A stretch of DNA of 8,939 nucleotides from Cellvibrio sp. (GCA_003524365.1 DQHS01000189.1:22022-30960), one strand, 5' to 3'; counted from the first letter of the stretch, positions 1 to 5,506 are shown. Notes: a model not told the origin generated them from the letters alone. Made by a program: numbers and translations.

Positions 1-567
1 TACGGAATCAGTTTGTCGATTGATGCTTGGGGCTTTTTAACGGTATTTTTTGCCGGAGTCGCGTTACGGCAAACCGAATTAAAATTATCTAAACGTCACT
101 CGCGCCAACTTGAGCTAGTAAAACAAAAAGAGAGTGCGCATACGTCTGGTGTAGACGATGCTGAGCAGACCATTATCAGCGTTGAGTCATTGGTGTTTGG
201 CGCGCACCTTGAGCGGCTATCAGAAATGTTATTGGTGTTTTTGCTGGGGGGAATGCTTGCGTTTCAGTTCTGGAATTGGCAAACGGTTGGATTGGCACTG
301 TTTCTTTTCCTGGTCGCCCGCCCGCTGAGCGTTTATATAACCTTGGCGGGAACTGCCACCACCTGGAAACTGCGCAGTATGATCGGGTGGTTTGGTGTGC
401 GCGGCATTGGCTCAATCTACTATTTGATGTATGCAATAGTGCACGGACTGGATCAAGCGCAAGCGGAACAGTTGACTCAATTTGTCCTTGTTGTTGTAAC
501 GCTTTCTATTATTCTTCACGGGACTAGCGTAAAACCCATCATGGAAAAGTTTTGGCGACGAAAGTGA
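1..567 (+). CDS. C-terminal part of a CPA1-family Na+/H+ antiporter (5' truncated by window)
   Basis: The reading frame is open from the first base, so the gene begins upstream and the TTG at 13 is not a real start. About 188 residues are visible. They contain several hydrophobic segments, around AWGFLTVFFAGVAL, LLVFLLGGMLAFQF, LALFLFLVARPLSVYITL, the WFGVRGIGSIYYLMYAI stretch, and VLVVVTLSIILHGTSVKP near the end. The WFGxRGIGSxYYL motif with its conserved arginine, and the later SIxLHGxSxxP motif, are typical of the last transport helices of CPA1 (NhaP-type) monovalent cation:proton antiporters. These exchange Na+ or K+ for H+ across the inner membrane. A hydrophilic stretch of about 35 residues (SKRHSRQLELVKQKESAHTS...) lies between helices. 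The protein ends with the basic FWRRK, which is normal for the family because it lacks the long cytoplasmic tail of some members. The family call is firm. The ion and subgroup cannot be judged from this fragment. Confidence 0.88.
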   Translation, partial: YGISLSIDAWGFLTVFFAGVALRQTELKLSKRHSRQLELVKQKESAHTSGVDDAEQTIISVESLVFGAHLERLSEMLLVFLLGGMLAFQFWNWQTVGLALFLFLVARPLSVYITLAGTATTWKLRSMIGWFGVRGIGSIYYLMYAIVHGLDQAQAEQLTQFVLVVVTLSIILHGTSVKPIMEKFWRRK

Positions 568-659
568 ACTGCCTACCAATAGGTCGATTTATGTATCATG
601 TGGAGATCAAACCTGCGGATGATGTAATTGATTGCCACAGGTAAAACGCGGAGAAAATT

Positions 660-1457
660 ATGCATTCAAGTTTTTCAGAACAAGATAGAAAAGAACTTCA
701 GGTGGCAAAAAATTTATTGGAAAATCCTGGCGTAGCGGCAAAGGTAACAAATTTTATAGGAACTCCTATCGAAAAAGGACTCGCTTTATTACCCGATAGT
801 TGGAATAAAAATATTGGTGAAGTTACGCGTGCGGCGCTATTTAAAGCATCACAGGCTGCCATTTTCACCATGAAAGATATTCCCGGCGAGGAATCGTCCA
901 ATCTGTGGCATAAGCTGGGTGTGGCTGTTAGCGGCGGGGTAGGCGGGTTTTTCGGCATCGCTGCCATATCCATCGAGTTACCTATTTCTACATCGATCAT
1001 GTTGCGCTCAATTGCAGACATCGCGAGAAATGAAGGTGAATCCATTTCCGCTATGGAAACAAAACTGGCTTGTTTGGAAGTGTTTGCGTTGGGCGGCAAT
1101 AGTAAATCGGATGACGGCACAGAAAGCGGATACTACGCGGTAAGAGCGACGCTGGCGCAATCCATCGCCGCTGCTTCAGAATTTATTGCAACTAATCGCT
1201 TGGCCGACGAAGGCGCACCACTATTACTAAAATTTATTGCAACGGTCGCGCAACGGTTTGGAATTCAAGTAACCGAAAAAGCCGCCGCTCAGGCCATACC
1301 CGCTATCGGCGCTGCGGGTGGAGCAATAATTAACACCATCTTCATTGACCACTTTCAAGATATGGCAAGGGGGCATTTCATTGTGCGGAAACTTGAAAGA
1401 AAGCATGGTAAGGAACTAATAGAGCGTATGTATCTTGAGCTCCCCAAGCTTGGCTGA
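660..1457 (+). CDS. EcsC family protein
   Basis: This 265-residue protein starts at an ATG with GGAGA about six bases upstream. It has the layout of the EcsC family, named after the third gene of the Bacillus ecsABC operon. A charged N-terminal helical region (residues 1-80, with the family-like LPxxW segment near 44-48) is followed by a Gly/Ala-rich hydrophobic stretch at 86-115 (LGVAVSGGVGGFFGIAAISI, then ELPISTSIMLRSIADIARNEGE). The lineage-typical LEVFALGG follows at 139-146. A second Gly/Ala-rich segment at 208-228 leads into IDHFQDMARGHFIVRKLERKHG. No signal peptide is seen. Whether the two glycine-rich segments truly cross the membrane is unclear. The molecular function of the family is unknown, so none is assigned. 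It lies 92 bp downstream of the antiporter on the same strand, so co-transcription is possible but not shown. It converges on the next gene with a gap of only 21 bp and no clear terminator. Confidence 0.85.
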   Translation: MHSSFSEQDRKELQVAKNLLENPGVAAKVTNFIGTPIEKGLALLPDSWNKNIGEVTRAALFKASQAAIFTMKDIPGEESSNLWHKLGVAVSGGVGGFFGIAAISIELPISTSIMLRSIADIARNEGESISAMETKLACLEVFALGGNSKSDDGTESGYYAVRATLAQSIAAASEFIATNRLADEGAPLLLKFIATVAQRFGIQVTEKAAAQAIPAIGAAGGAIINTIFIDHFQDMARGHFIVRKLERKHGKELIERMYLELPKLG

Positions 1458-1478
1458 GCGTATGGCGATAATTCCGCT

Positions 1479-1781
1479 TCAAACAAAATCTGTCAATGCA
1501 ACCCAGCCGCGAATTTTTCCGATATACACAAAGGCAATGCCAAGTTTATTAACGTAGCGCGCATCACCGGCTGTAGGTGGGTCGTATTCTTCCAAACCTT
1601 CCAGCGCCAGCGAACTATCTAATGGCGCTTTCCAATGCAATGTTTGCGGCACATCCGGCATGCTCAATTCAGTATCCGTCCACACCAAACCATCGCGCTC
1701 AACGGGCGATGCATGGTTAAAATCCGCAGGAATAAACACCGCAGAAGTCCCCGCCATTTTTTTGTAAATACGCTCTCTCAT
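1479..1781 (-). CDS. Hypothetical protein, 100 aa
   Basis: I do not recognise this family. The ATG complementary to 1779-1781 is preceded by GGAG five bases upstream, which is the best start in the frame. The frame stays open to 2039, but that extension crosses a REP-like element (1968-2007) and reads as low-quality sequence, so I exclude it. The 100-residue product is mostly soluble in character. It begins MRERIYKKMAGTSAVFIPADF, has several tryptophans (GLVWTD, TLHWKAP, GWVALTDFV) and an acidic middle (LEGLEEYDPPTAGDARYVN), and ends in a hydrophobic strand-like segment, GIAFVYIGKIRGWVAL. There is no signal peptide, helix-turn-helix or metal site that I can see. It converges on the EcsC gene. 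It is likely a real gene because of the ribosome binding site and the protein-like composition, but its function is unknown. Confidence 0.6.
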   Translation of the reverse strand: MRERIYKKMAGTSAVFIPADFNHASPVERDGLVWTDTELSMPDVPQTLHWKAPLDSSLALEGLEEYDPPTAGDARYVNKLGIAFVYIGKIRGWVALTDFV

Positions 1782-1786
1782 TGTGA

Positions 1787-1790
1787 CTCC
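1787..1790 (-). promoter_or_regulatory. Ribosome binding site deciding the 1781 start
   Basis: On the - strand, GGAG is followed by five bases (TCACA) and then ATG. This is the reason for choosing the 100-residue start over the longer open frame. Confidence 0.55.
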
Positions 1791-1967
1791 GTTTGGATGG
1801 ATGCTTGCTGGAATAGTCGCGCTATTAAAACAGCTGCAGCGAGTAGTGTTTTGATGTGGGTCAACAGGAGGCAAGGGCAGGTAGGAATTGGCTGTAATGC
1901 ACATTGCTAATAGAGTCTGGTAAAGTCGTGCAGGCCAAAACGCGCCCATACCAGAAGATAGATTAGC

Positions 1968-2007
1968 GTTTGTAGGGCGCGATTCGCGAAGCAAGCCTCC
2001 GAGGGTC
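1968..2007 (+). repeat. REP-like palindromic element, copy 1
   Basis: This 40-bp segment matches the reverse complement of 5440-5479 at 37 of 40 positions by my hand alignment. Read on the + strand it contains TGTAGGGCGCG, then ATTCGCGAAGCAAGCC. It therefore has a GTAG tetranucleotide followed by an imperfect hairpin (GGC...GCC with an inner TTCGCGAA). GTAG plus an imperfect palindrome is the usual form of REP elements mobilised by RAYT (TnpA-REP) transposases. That identity is inferred, because no RAYT gene is in the window. Confidence 0.65.
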
Positions 2008-2315
2008 ATGAAAGTGCCCATTTTCGACCTATGGCACAATCAAGGTAGATTGCTGGTGAGTTTACGAACCGCAACAGCTTTTAAGGGCAGCAACGTGCCC
2101 GAAGAGGGGGTTGATGTGATATGGAGGTAAGTACCGAAGAAGCCGTATTCAGCAATGCAAGTTAGCGTTATTTTTTAAAGTGATGACGATAGATGTGGTG
2201 TGTTCACCACGAGGAGCATTGCCTGGGCTTGCCGTCAAGCTAATTGTTGCGCAAACCGCCGACTTTAAAATGATTATTTATAATAACTTTCCCCATTTTT
2301 TGGTGATTAACGAGC

Positions 2316-2510
2316 ATGAAACTTTCAAGTATTTTTTTAGTGGTTTTCGTCATTTTTACTTCGGTAAAATCTACATATACTTTGGCTGAAAACACCTATA
2401 GGCCAAAGTCGGCACATACATATATAACTGGGCCAAAAGGTGGTTGCTACTATATCAACAAGAATGGGAAGAGAACTTATGTTGATCGTAAGTTGTGCTC
2501 AAAAAAATAA
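2316..2510 (+). CDS. Small exported protein with a PBCV basic adaptor-like motif
   Basis: The 64-residue product begins MKLSSIFLVVFVIFTSVKS, a clear Sec-type signal peptide with likely cleavage near residue 24 (TLA/EN). The mature part of about 40 residues is basic. It carries GPKGGCYYINKNGKRTYVD at residues 39-57, followed by RKLC. The pattern GPxGGxYYINxxGxKxYVD resembles the short PBCV-specific basic adaptor domain, which also occurs in many small bacterial proteins. That link is from memory and needs a profile search. Two cysteines (44 and 61) could form a disulfide in the periplasm. The ribosome binding site is weak (GGTG ten bases upstream). The next gene starts 15 bp downstream, so the two are probably one transcript. 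No function is assigned. Confidence 0.7.
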   Translation: MKLSSIFLVVFVIFTSVKSTYTLAENTYRPKSAHTYITGPKGGCYYINKNGKRTYVDRKLCSKK

Positions 2511-2525
2511 TATGGAGGGGCGAGT

Positions 2526-2753
2526 ATGTCTGAGTTTTTGATCTTTGCTGCAGTTGTATTTTTTATTGCATGGCTGGTTCGTGGGAGTAATTCTCAGTCT
2601 TCTACACTAACACCACCATCGCAACCATCGCAACAACCAAGCAATTTACAGAAACGCATCCGAAAGCCGAAAAAGCGTAAAAAATTTCCAACTAAAAAGC
2701 TTATAAATGCCTTTTTAAAGGCTGTTGATACAAAACCTGGAAGATGGCCTTAA
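2526..2753 (+). CDS. Small single-pass membrane protein with a basic tail
   Basis: The 75-residue protein starts at an ATG preceded by a strong GGAGGGG. It has one membrane helix at the N-terminus (residues 3-18, EFLIFAAVVFFIAWLV), then a Ser/Gln/Pro-rich linker (residues 21-40). A strongly basic segment (RIRKPKKRKKFPTKK, 44-58) follows, then a short LINAFLKAVDTKPGRWP end. The positive charge after the helix argues for an N-out, C-in anchor with a basic cytoplasmic tail. Such a tail could contact nucleic acid or phospholipid, but that is only inference. The linker DNA contains a small in-frame direct repeat (CATCGCAAC twice). The gene lies 15 bp after the exported protein gene, in an apparent operon. 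Family not recognised. Confidence 0.65.
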   Translation: MSEFLIFAAVVFFIAWLVRGSNSQSSTLTPPSQPSQQPSNLQKRIRKPKKRKKFPTKKLINAFLKAVDTKPGRWP

Positions 2754-2763
2754 ACTTAGTCTT

Positions 2764-2814
2764 CATGTGAATAAGATCGCAATGTAGTAAGTCGAAAAAT
2801 GGAAGATTCACATG
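2764..2814. repeat. Inverted repeat after the small membrane protein gene
   Basis: CATGTGAAT at 2764-2772 is a perfect inverted copy of ATTCACATG at 2806-2814, separated by 33 bases. With one bulge the arms extend to CTT/AAG. It starts ten bases past the stop codon. There is no T-tract directly after it, so it may be an mRNA-end structure or a small insertion remnant instead of a standard terminator. Confidence 0.4.
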
Positions 2815-2928
2815 CAAGTTTCTCAAATTAATATTCAAAATTACTGATGAATGAGGTCAGCTAGCAAAGGTGAAGATAACGGAGTCATGTGTGTTTTTAT
2901 CTGTTTCAAGAATTAGCGACGTATATGT

Positions 2929-3606
2929 ATGAAAAAAATAGCCATTATTTGTTCGATATTTTTATTAAATGTTTCAAGTGCAAGCTCTCAAAGTCTCAAG
3001 GATCAAATGCATCAAATGGAACTGGCAAACGCCAAAGTACAAGAAACTAAAGCAGCCTTAGTTAAACAGGTTGAGCAAACGGTATTCAAAGGTTACGTAG
3101 ATGATGTTATCTTCAAGATTAAAGATCCAGTAATTAAAAGTGTGCATAGCGAAAGCGTTGAAGTTGAGCTGCCCGTAGAATTGAGAGTAACCGAATCTAG
3201 AAGAAAGGCGATAAGTTCACTTGTGAATTCTCACATTAAAACCAATTTAGTAGGCGCCCAGCTTTGGTATACATTTCCAGAATTTTGTTACAAAAATGGG
3301 GGCTGTCAACATGAGATAAAGACTCAATATTCTCCAGTCATTTGGGATCTGCTTTCTGAGTCAGCGCTAGCATTAGAAATTAGTTTCTTAAAACAAGAAA
3401 ACTATTCCATTTTAATAGGTCAAGAACTTGGTGTTTCTGGCTCAGTATTTTTTGATGGCACAGTTACTTTTAAGTTTAATGTACCCAAAGAGAACATTAA
3501 TAATGCTGCTAAACCGACTTTGAGGCTAGTAAAATATAAGGCAAAATGGGATTTAAGAAACCCTCAATATTCAAAAATATTGACATATAAAACTATTTCG
3601 AATTAA
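2929..3606 (+). CDS. Exported hypothetical protein, 225 aa
   Basis: I do not recognise this family. The protein starts MKKIAIICSIFLLNVSSASS, a good Sec signal peptide with likely cleavage near residue 20, so the mature product should be periplasmic or secreted. Residues 21-55 are helical and charged (KDQMHQMELANAKVQETKAALVKQVEQ), probably a short coiled coil. The rest looks beta-rich, with many alternating hydrophobic segments such as SVEVELPVELRV, ALALEISFL and SGSVFFDGTVTFKFNV. Two cysteines, C120 and C126 (FCYKNGGCQ), are close enough for a disulfide, which fits an oxidising compartment. The ribosome binding site is not obvious. The gene stands alone, with 175 bp before it and about 280 bp after it. 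Codon use is A+T-rich like its neighbours and unlike the helicase gene, consistent with acquired DNA. Confidence 0.7.
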   Translation: MKKIAIICSIFLLNVSSASSQSLKDQMHQMELANAKVQETKAALVKQVEQTVFKGYVDDVIFKIKDPVIKSVHSESVEVELPVELRVTESRRKAISSLVNSHIKTNLVGAQLWYTFPEFCYKNGGCQHEIKTQYSPVIWDLLSESALALEISFLKQENYSILIGQELGVSGSVFFDGTVTFKFNVPKENINNAAKPTLRLVKYKAKWDLRNPQYSKILTYKTISN

Positions 3607-3631
3607 TCATCATTCTAATATTTTCAACTCT

Positions 3632-3654
3632 AGCGTGAAGGCCGTCTTCGCGCT
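3632..3654. repeat. Hairpin in the 3607-3886 intergenic region
   Basis: AGCGTGAAG (3632-3640) can pair with CTTCGCGCT (3646-3654). The nine pairs include one G-T, and the loop is five bases. The hairpin lies 25 bases after the stop of the exported protein gene. No T-tract follows, so it is not a standard intrinsic terminator. The rest of the interval is A+T-rich, with a run of eight T around 3720, and I see no gene in it. Confidence 0.35.
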
Positions 3655-3874
3655 CAAAGCGGAAGTTTAGGTGTGGGAACCATATATTTTCGAATTTATC
3701 CAGCCGTATATTTGCAGCTTTTTTTTACTAAGATATTGCCGCACAAAGTATTTTTAAAAATTTGGGCTATGGAAATATCTAGTTGCCCTTATATTTTCAA
3801 GCATTACCTTTAGGTCTTGTTCGATAAACCCTCACAAATAGCACAAAGCCCGTGCGCTCAACGGTATGCTTAAA

Positions 3875-3880
3875 AAGGAG
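3875..3880 (+). promoter_or_regulatory. Ribosome binding site deciding the 3887 start
   Basis: AAGGAG followed by six bases (AGAGTT) precedes the ATG at 3887. An in-frame ATG at 3866 would place this Shine-Dalgarno inside the coding region, so 3887 is preferred. Confidence 0.7.
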
Positions 3881-3886
3881 AGAGTT

Positions 3887-4063
3887 ATGGAAATCTGCAA
3901 TAATGAAAAATGCAAAAAAGAGTTTTATGTTTCAGAAATAGGTGGAGGGGTTCCTGGGGGCAAAGAGCGGGAGTCTGTCATTTGTCCTTATTGTGATTCC
4001 GTAGTTAGAACTGAAATGACATCGGCCGTCTTTGTAACCCGTAAAGTTGAAGATGTGAAGTGA
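3887..4063 (+). CDS. Small zinc-ribbon-like protein, 58 aa
   Basis: The protein has two paired cysteine knuckles: C4 and C9 (CNNEKC), and C33 and C36 (CPYC), giving CX4C-X23-CX2C. They bracket the glycine-rich SEIGGGVPGGKERESVI. This is the layout of a small zinc ribbon or rubredoxin-like knuckle. The first pair, CX4C, is wider than the usual CX2C, so metal binding is likely but not certain. The C-terminal part, RTEMTSAVFVTRKVEDVK, is beta-like. There is no membrane helix or signal peptide, so it should act in the cytoplasm. I chose the ATG at 3887 over the one at 3866 because of the AAGGAG six bases before it. The next gene starts 15 bp after the stop and has its own GGAG, so the pair are very probably one operon. 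Function unknown. Partner binding through the zinc site is a guess only. Confidence 0.72.
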   Translation: MEICNNEKCKKEFYVSEIGGGVPGGKERESVICPYCDSVVRTEMTSAVFVTRKVEDVK

Positions 4064-4078
4064 AAAACGGAGAGCTAC

Positions 4079-4297
4079 ATGAGTGAAGAACACAAAATAA
4101 AAATGGGAATTCCTGAAAATCATACACTTGTTTCTACTGGCTCAAAGTCGGAGCAACGAAAGGGAAAAGATACGGATTACTATTTTTACAATGAGGTTGA
4201 TGAGGGTGGTAATGTGTTGGCGAAATATGAAGTTTCTGAAGCCATGTCTATATACCCACCTTTCGGTACAGCAGTTAATTGGAAAAAGGTTTTGTAG
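4079..4297 (+). CDS. Hypothetical protein, 72 aa, partner of the zinc-ribbon gene
   Basis: The start ATG is preceded by GGAG with a six-base gap. The product is small, hydrophilic and soluble. Features that look conserved in style are ENHTLVSTGSKSEQRKGKDTDYYFY (residues 13-37), then NVLAKYEVSEAMSIYPPF and a C-terminal VNWKKV. A single compact beta domain is likely from the alternating pattern YYFYNEV / VLAKYEVSE. No catalytic motif is visible, and I do not recognise the family. It follows the zinc-ribbon gene by 15 bp. Its stop codon is followed after three bases by TAACA, the left end of an attC-like junction, which is how the last gene of an integron cassette usually ends. Confidence 0.65.
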   Translation: MSEEHKIKMGIPENHTLVSTGSKSEQRKGKDTDYYFYNEVDEGGNVLAKYEVSEAMSIYPPFGTAVNWKKVL

Positions 4298-4298
4298 T

Positions 4299-4427
4299 GC
4301 ATAACAGGCGCAGCAAAGTGCCACTTCATGATCGGACAGTTTGTAATTCGCACTTATGAGATTTTCGCTGCGAACAAGTATTCCGCAACGCACAACTTAC
4401 ACGCTGCCGATGTGCTTAACGTTAGAA
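4299..4427 (+). other. Possible integron attC-like recombination site
   Basis: The interval runs from GCATAAC (4299-4305, resembling the RYYYAAC box) to GTTAGAA (4421-4427, resembling GTTRRRY). TAAC and GTTA are complementary. Inside the left end, GCAGC (4311-4314 region) can pair with GCTGC near 4403-4407, and GCGC (4308-4311) can pair with GTGC (4412-4415) through one wobble. The spacing of the inner boxes is not symmetrical, and the interior does not fold into a clean long stem by eye. The position is right for attC: directly after a stop codon and just ahead of the next start. No intI gene is in the window. This is a plausible but unproven call. Confidence 0.35.
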
Positions 4428-4447
4428 AACTAAAATTGGGGTTCCCG

Positions 4448-5332
4448 ATGGATAAAATACTATTCTTTACAATTGTTGGTTTATTTTCTGCATTTATTAC
4501 AGCAGTAATTGGATTCACAAAGCTTATTAATGATAAAGAAAGTAAAGTTTCTGAATTTAGGCAGGAGTGGACAAATACGATTAGGCATACTTTAGCAGAG
4601 TTGGTTTCATGTTTTCGAGTTTTTTTTGAGCTCGCTGAGAAATCATGTCAAAGAGCTGCGTTATGCGAGACAGTGAGCACTGAATTATCAAGTATGAAAC
4701 ATGACTCAGTTGAATATAAAATTAAAAATGAAGCATTGCTTCATAATAAAGTTATGCTTGAGAAGTTTGGTGAGGAGATAATTGAAACAAAAAGAAATAT
4801 TCATAAAAATGTTGCTTTGACTTTGCTGCACTTTAAGCCAAACGATTCTGATTTTCTGCATATTGAAGGGAAGATTAATGCAATTTTAAGTATTATTTCT
4901 GATTTTAAAAATAAATCAGATAAAGAAGATAAAGATGAAAGACTAAAAAAAATTATTTCAAAGGGAAATGAAGCGGAGACGCTTTGCAGAGACATATTGT
5001 CACTGTCAAGACATGTTATGAAATATGAATGGGAAAGAATAAAAGGAGGCGAGGAGAACTATAAGAAAACAAAAAAAATATTCAAAAATGGATCTCTAAT
5101 GATTTCACTAGCCATGGCTATTCTCTTTTTGCTTCTCACCATATCGCGGTATAGTCATTATTTAGCAGAAGAAATGAGCAATAAACCTGCCTCACAAACA
5201 TATTCAATAACCTCTGAATCATCATCCAGCAATGAGGGGCTGGAGAAATCAAATAAATGGAATTCTATTGAAGATTCAATTTCGCCATCTGATAAAAAGA
5301 TTGAAGATGCTGCTGCGGAACAAAAAAAGTAA
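4448..5332 (+). CDS. Two-helix membrane protein with a helical cytoplasmic middle, 294 aa
   Basis: The frame is open from 4328, but the ATG at 4448 is the better start. The first 40 residues of the longer version come from the attC-like junction, and GGGG lies six bases before 4448. The product has one membrane helix at residues 4-25 (ILFFTIVGLFSAFITAVIGFTK). A long, highly charged helical region (26-212, starting DKESKVSEFRQEWTNTIRHTL) follows, then a second membrane helix at 216-234 (SLMISLAMAILFLLLTIS). The tail of about 60 residues is Ser/Glu/Lys-rich and looks disordered. The KESKxSEFRQxWxNxxR segment just after the first helix is a pattern I have seen in uncharacterised bacterial membrane proteins. 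Both ends are probably on the same side, outside, with the helical middle in the cytoplasm. No enzymatic motif is visible. It is strongly A+T-rich with many AAA/ATT codons, unlike the helicase gene. Function unknown. Confidence 0.68.
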   Translation: MDKILFFTIVGLFSAFITAVIGFTKLINDKESKVSEFRQEWTNTIRHTLAELVSCFRVFFELAEKSCQRAALCETVSTELSSMKHDSVEYKIKNEALLHNKVMLEKFGEEIIETKRNIHKNVALTLLHFKPNDSDFLHIEGKINAILSIISDFKNKSDKEDKDERLKKIISKGNEAETLCRDILSLSRHVMKYEWERIKGGEENYKKTKKIFKNGSLMISLAMAILFLLLTISRYSHYLAEEMSNKPASQTYSITSESSSSNEGLEKSNKWNSIEDSISPSDKKIEDAAAEQKK

Positions 5333-5475
5333 TTTTTTACAAGCGGCTGCGGTAGAAAGTTCGTGAAGATGAACATTCCATTGTCTTTTTATATTTGAGA
5401 AAATTAATTGCTCCGAATGGCCATTATTGGCCGTTCGCCGACCTTCGGCGGCTTGCTTCGCGAAGCGCGCCCTAC
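5333..5475. repeat. Intergenic hairpin cluster between convergent genes
   Basis: This gap holds no gene. Two hairpins sit in its right part. GGCCA-TTAT-TGGCC is at 5419-5432, and CGCCGA-CCT-TCGGCG is at 5436-5450, partly inside the REP-like copy. With the REP palindrome and the terminator they form four consecutive hairpins over about 85 bp. Confidence 0.5.
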
Positions 5476-5479
5476 AAAC
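5440..5479 (-). repeat. REP-like palindromic element, copy 2
   Basis: This is the inverted partner of 1968-2007, with 37 of 40 bases matching. This copy carries the full 12-bp palindrome GCTTCGCGAAGC (5454-5465), which copy 1 has with one change. The GTAG tetranucleotide lies on the - strand, so the two elements point in opposite directions and face each other across the A+T-rich gene block. Its right end runs into the terminator stem. Confidence 0.65.
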
Positions 5480-5506
5480 CCCCGAGCCTGGCTCGGGGGT
5501 TTTCTT
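5476..5506. terminator. Rho-independent terminator, probably bidirectional
   Basis: AAACCCCCGAGCC (5476-5488) and GGCTCGGGGGTTT (5490-5502) form a 13-bp perfect stem around one unpaired base; in practice the loop is CTG. On the + strand it is followed by TCTT, giving a T-rich run (TTTTCTT). On the - strand it begins about four bases after the helicase stop codon and is followed by TTTG. It should end transcription of the helicase gene, and of any + strand transcript coming from the accessory block. Confidence 0.8.

Larger units (their letters stand above)
1782..2315. other. Non-coding stretch of about 530 bp with a REP-like element
   Basis: I find no convincing gene here. The stretch holds the upstream region of the - strand hypothetical gene, one REP-like element (1968-2007), and two small hairpins: GGGCA...TGCCC at 2085-2100, and GTGGTG/CACCAC at 2195-2210. 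Neither hairpin has a T-tract. Base composition moves from balanced to A+T-rich around 2160-2290, which I take as the left edge of the accessory block. A perfect TATAAT lies at 2279-2284, ahead of the gene at 2316, but I see no good -35 box 16-18 bp upstream, so no promoter is claimed. Confidence 0.5.

Noticed and set aside
1782..2039. N-terminal extension of the - strand hypothetical gene to 186 aa
   Set aside because: It crosses a REP-like repeat and lacks a good ribosome binding site, while the internal ATG at 1781 has GGAG at proper spacing.
2279..2284. TATAAT as a -10 box for the gene at 2316
   Set aside because: The hexamer is perfect, but there is no recognisable -35 at 16-18 bp and no extended -10. 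A+T-rich DNA gives such matches by chance.
2180..2389. 69-aa + strand open frame
   Set aside because: It overlaps the start of the exported protein gene in another frame, has no ribosome binding site, and has an unlikely composition (FKYFFSGFRHFYFGKIYIYFG).
3866..3886. Upstream ATG for the zinc-ribbon gene
   Set aside because: The AAGGAG would lie within the coding region. It is ideally spaced for the ATG at 3887.
4328..4447. Longer start for the two-helix membrane protein
   Set aside because: These 40 codons fall inside the attC-like junction and read as non-protein-like sequence. The ATG at 4448 directly precedes a natural membrane helix.
5336..5400. Second attC site after the two-helix membrane protein
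   Set aside because: No TAACA/GTTAG-type ends were found downstream of the stop, so a complete second cassette is not supported.
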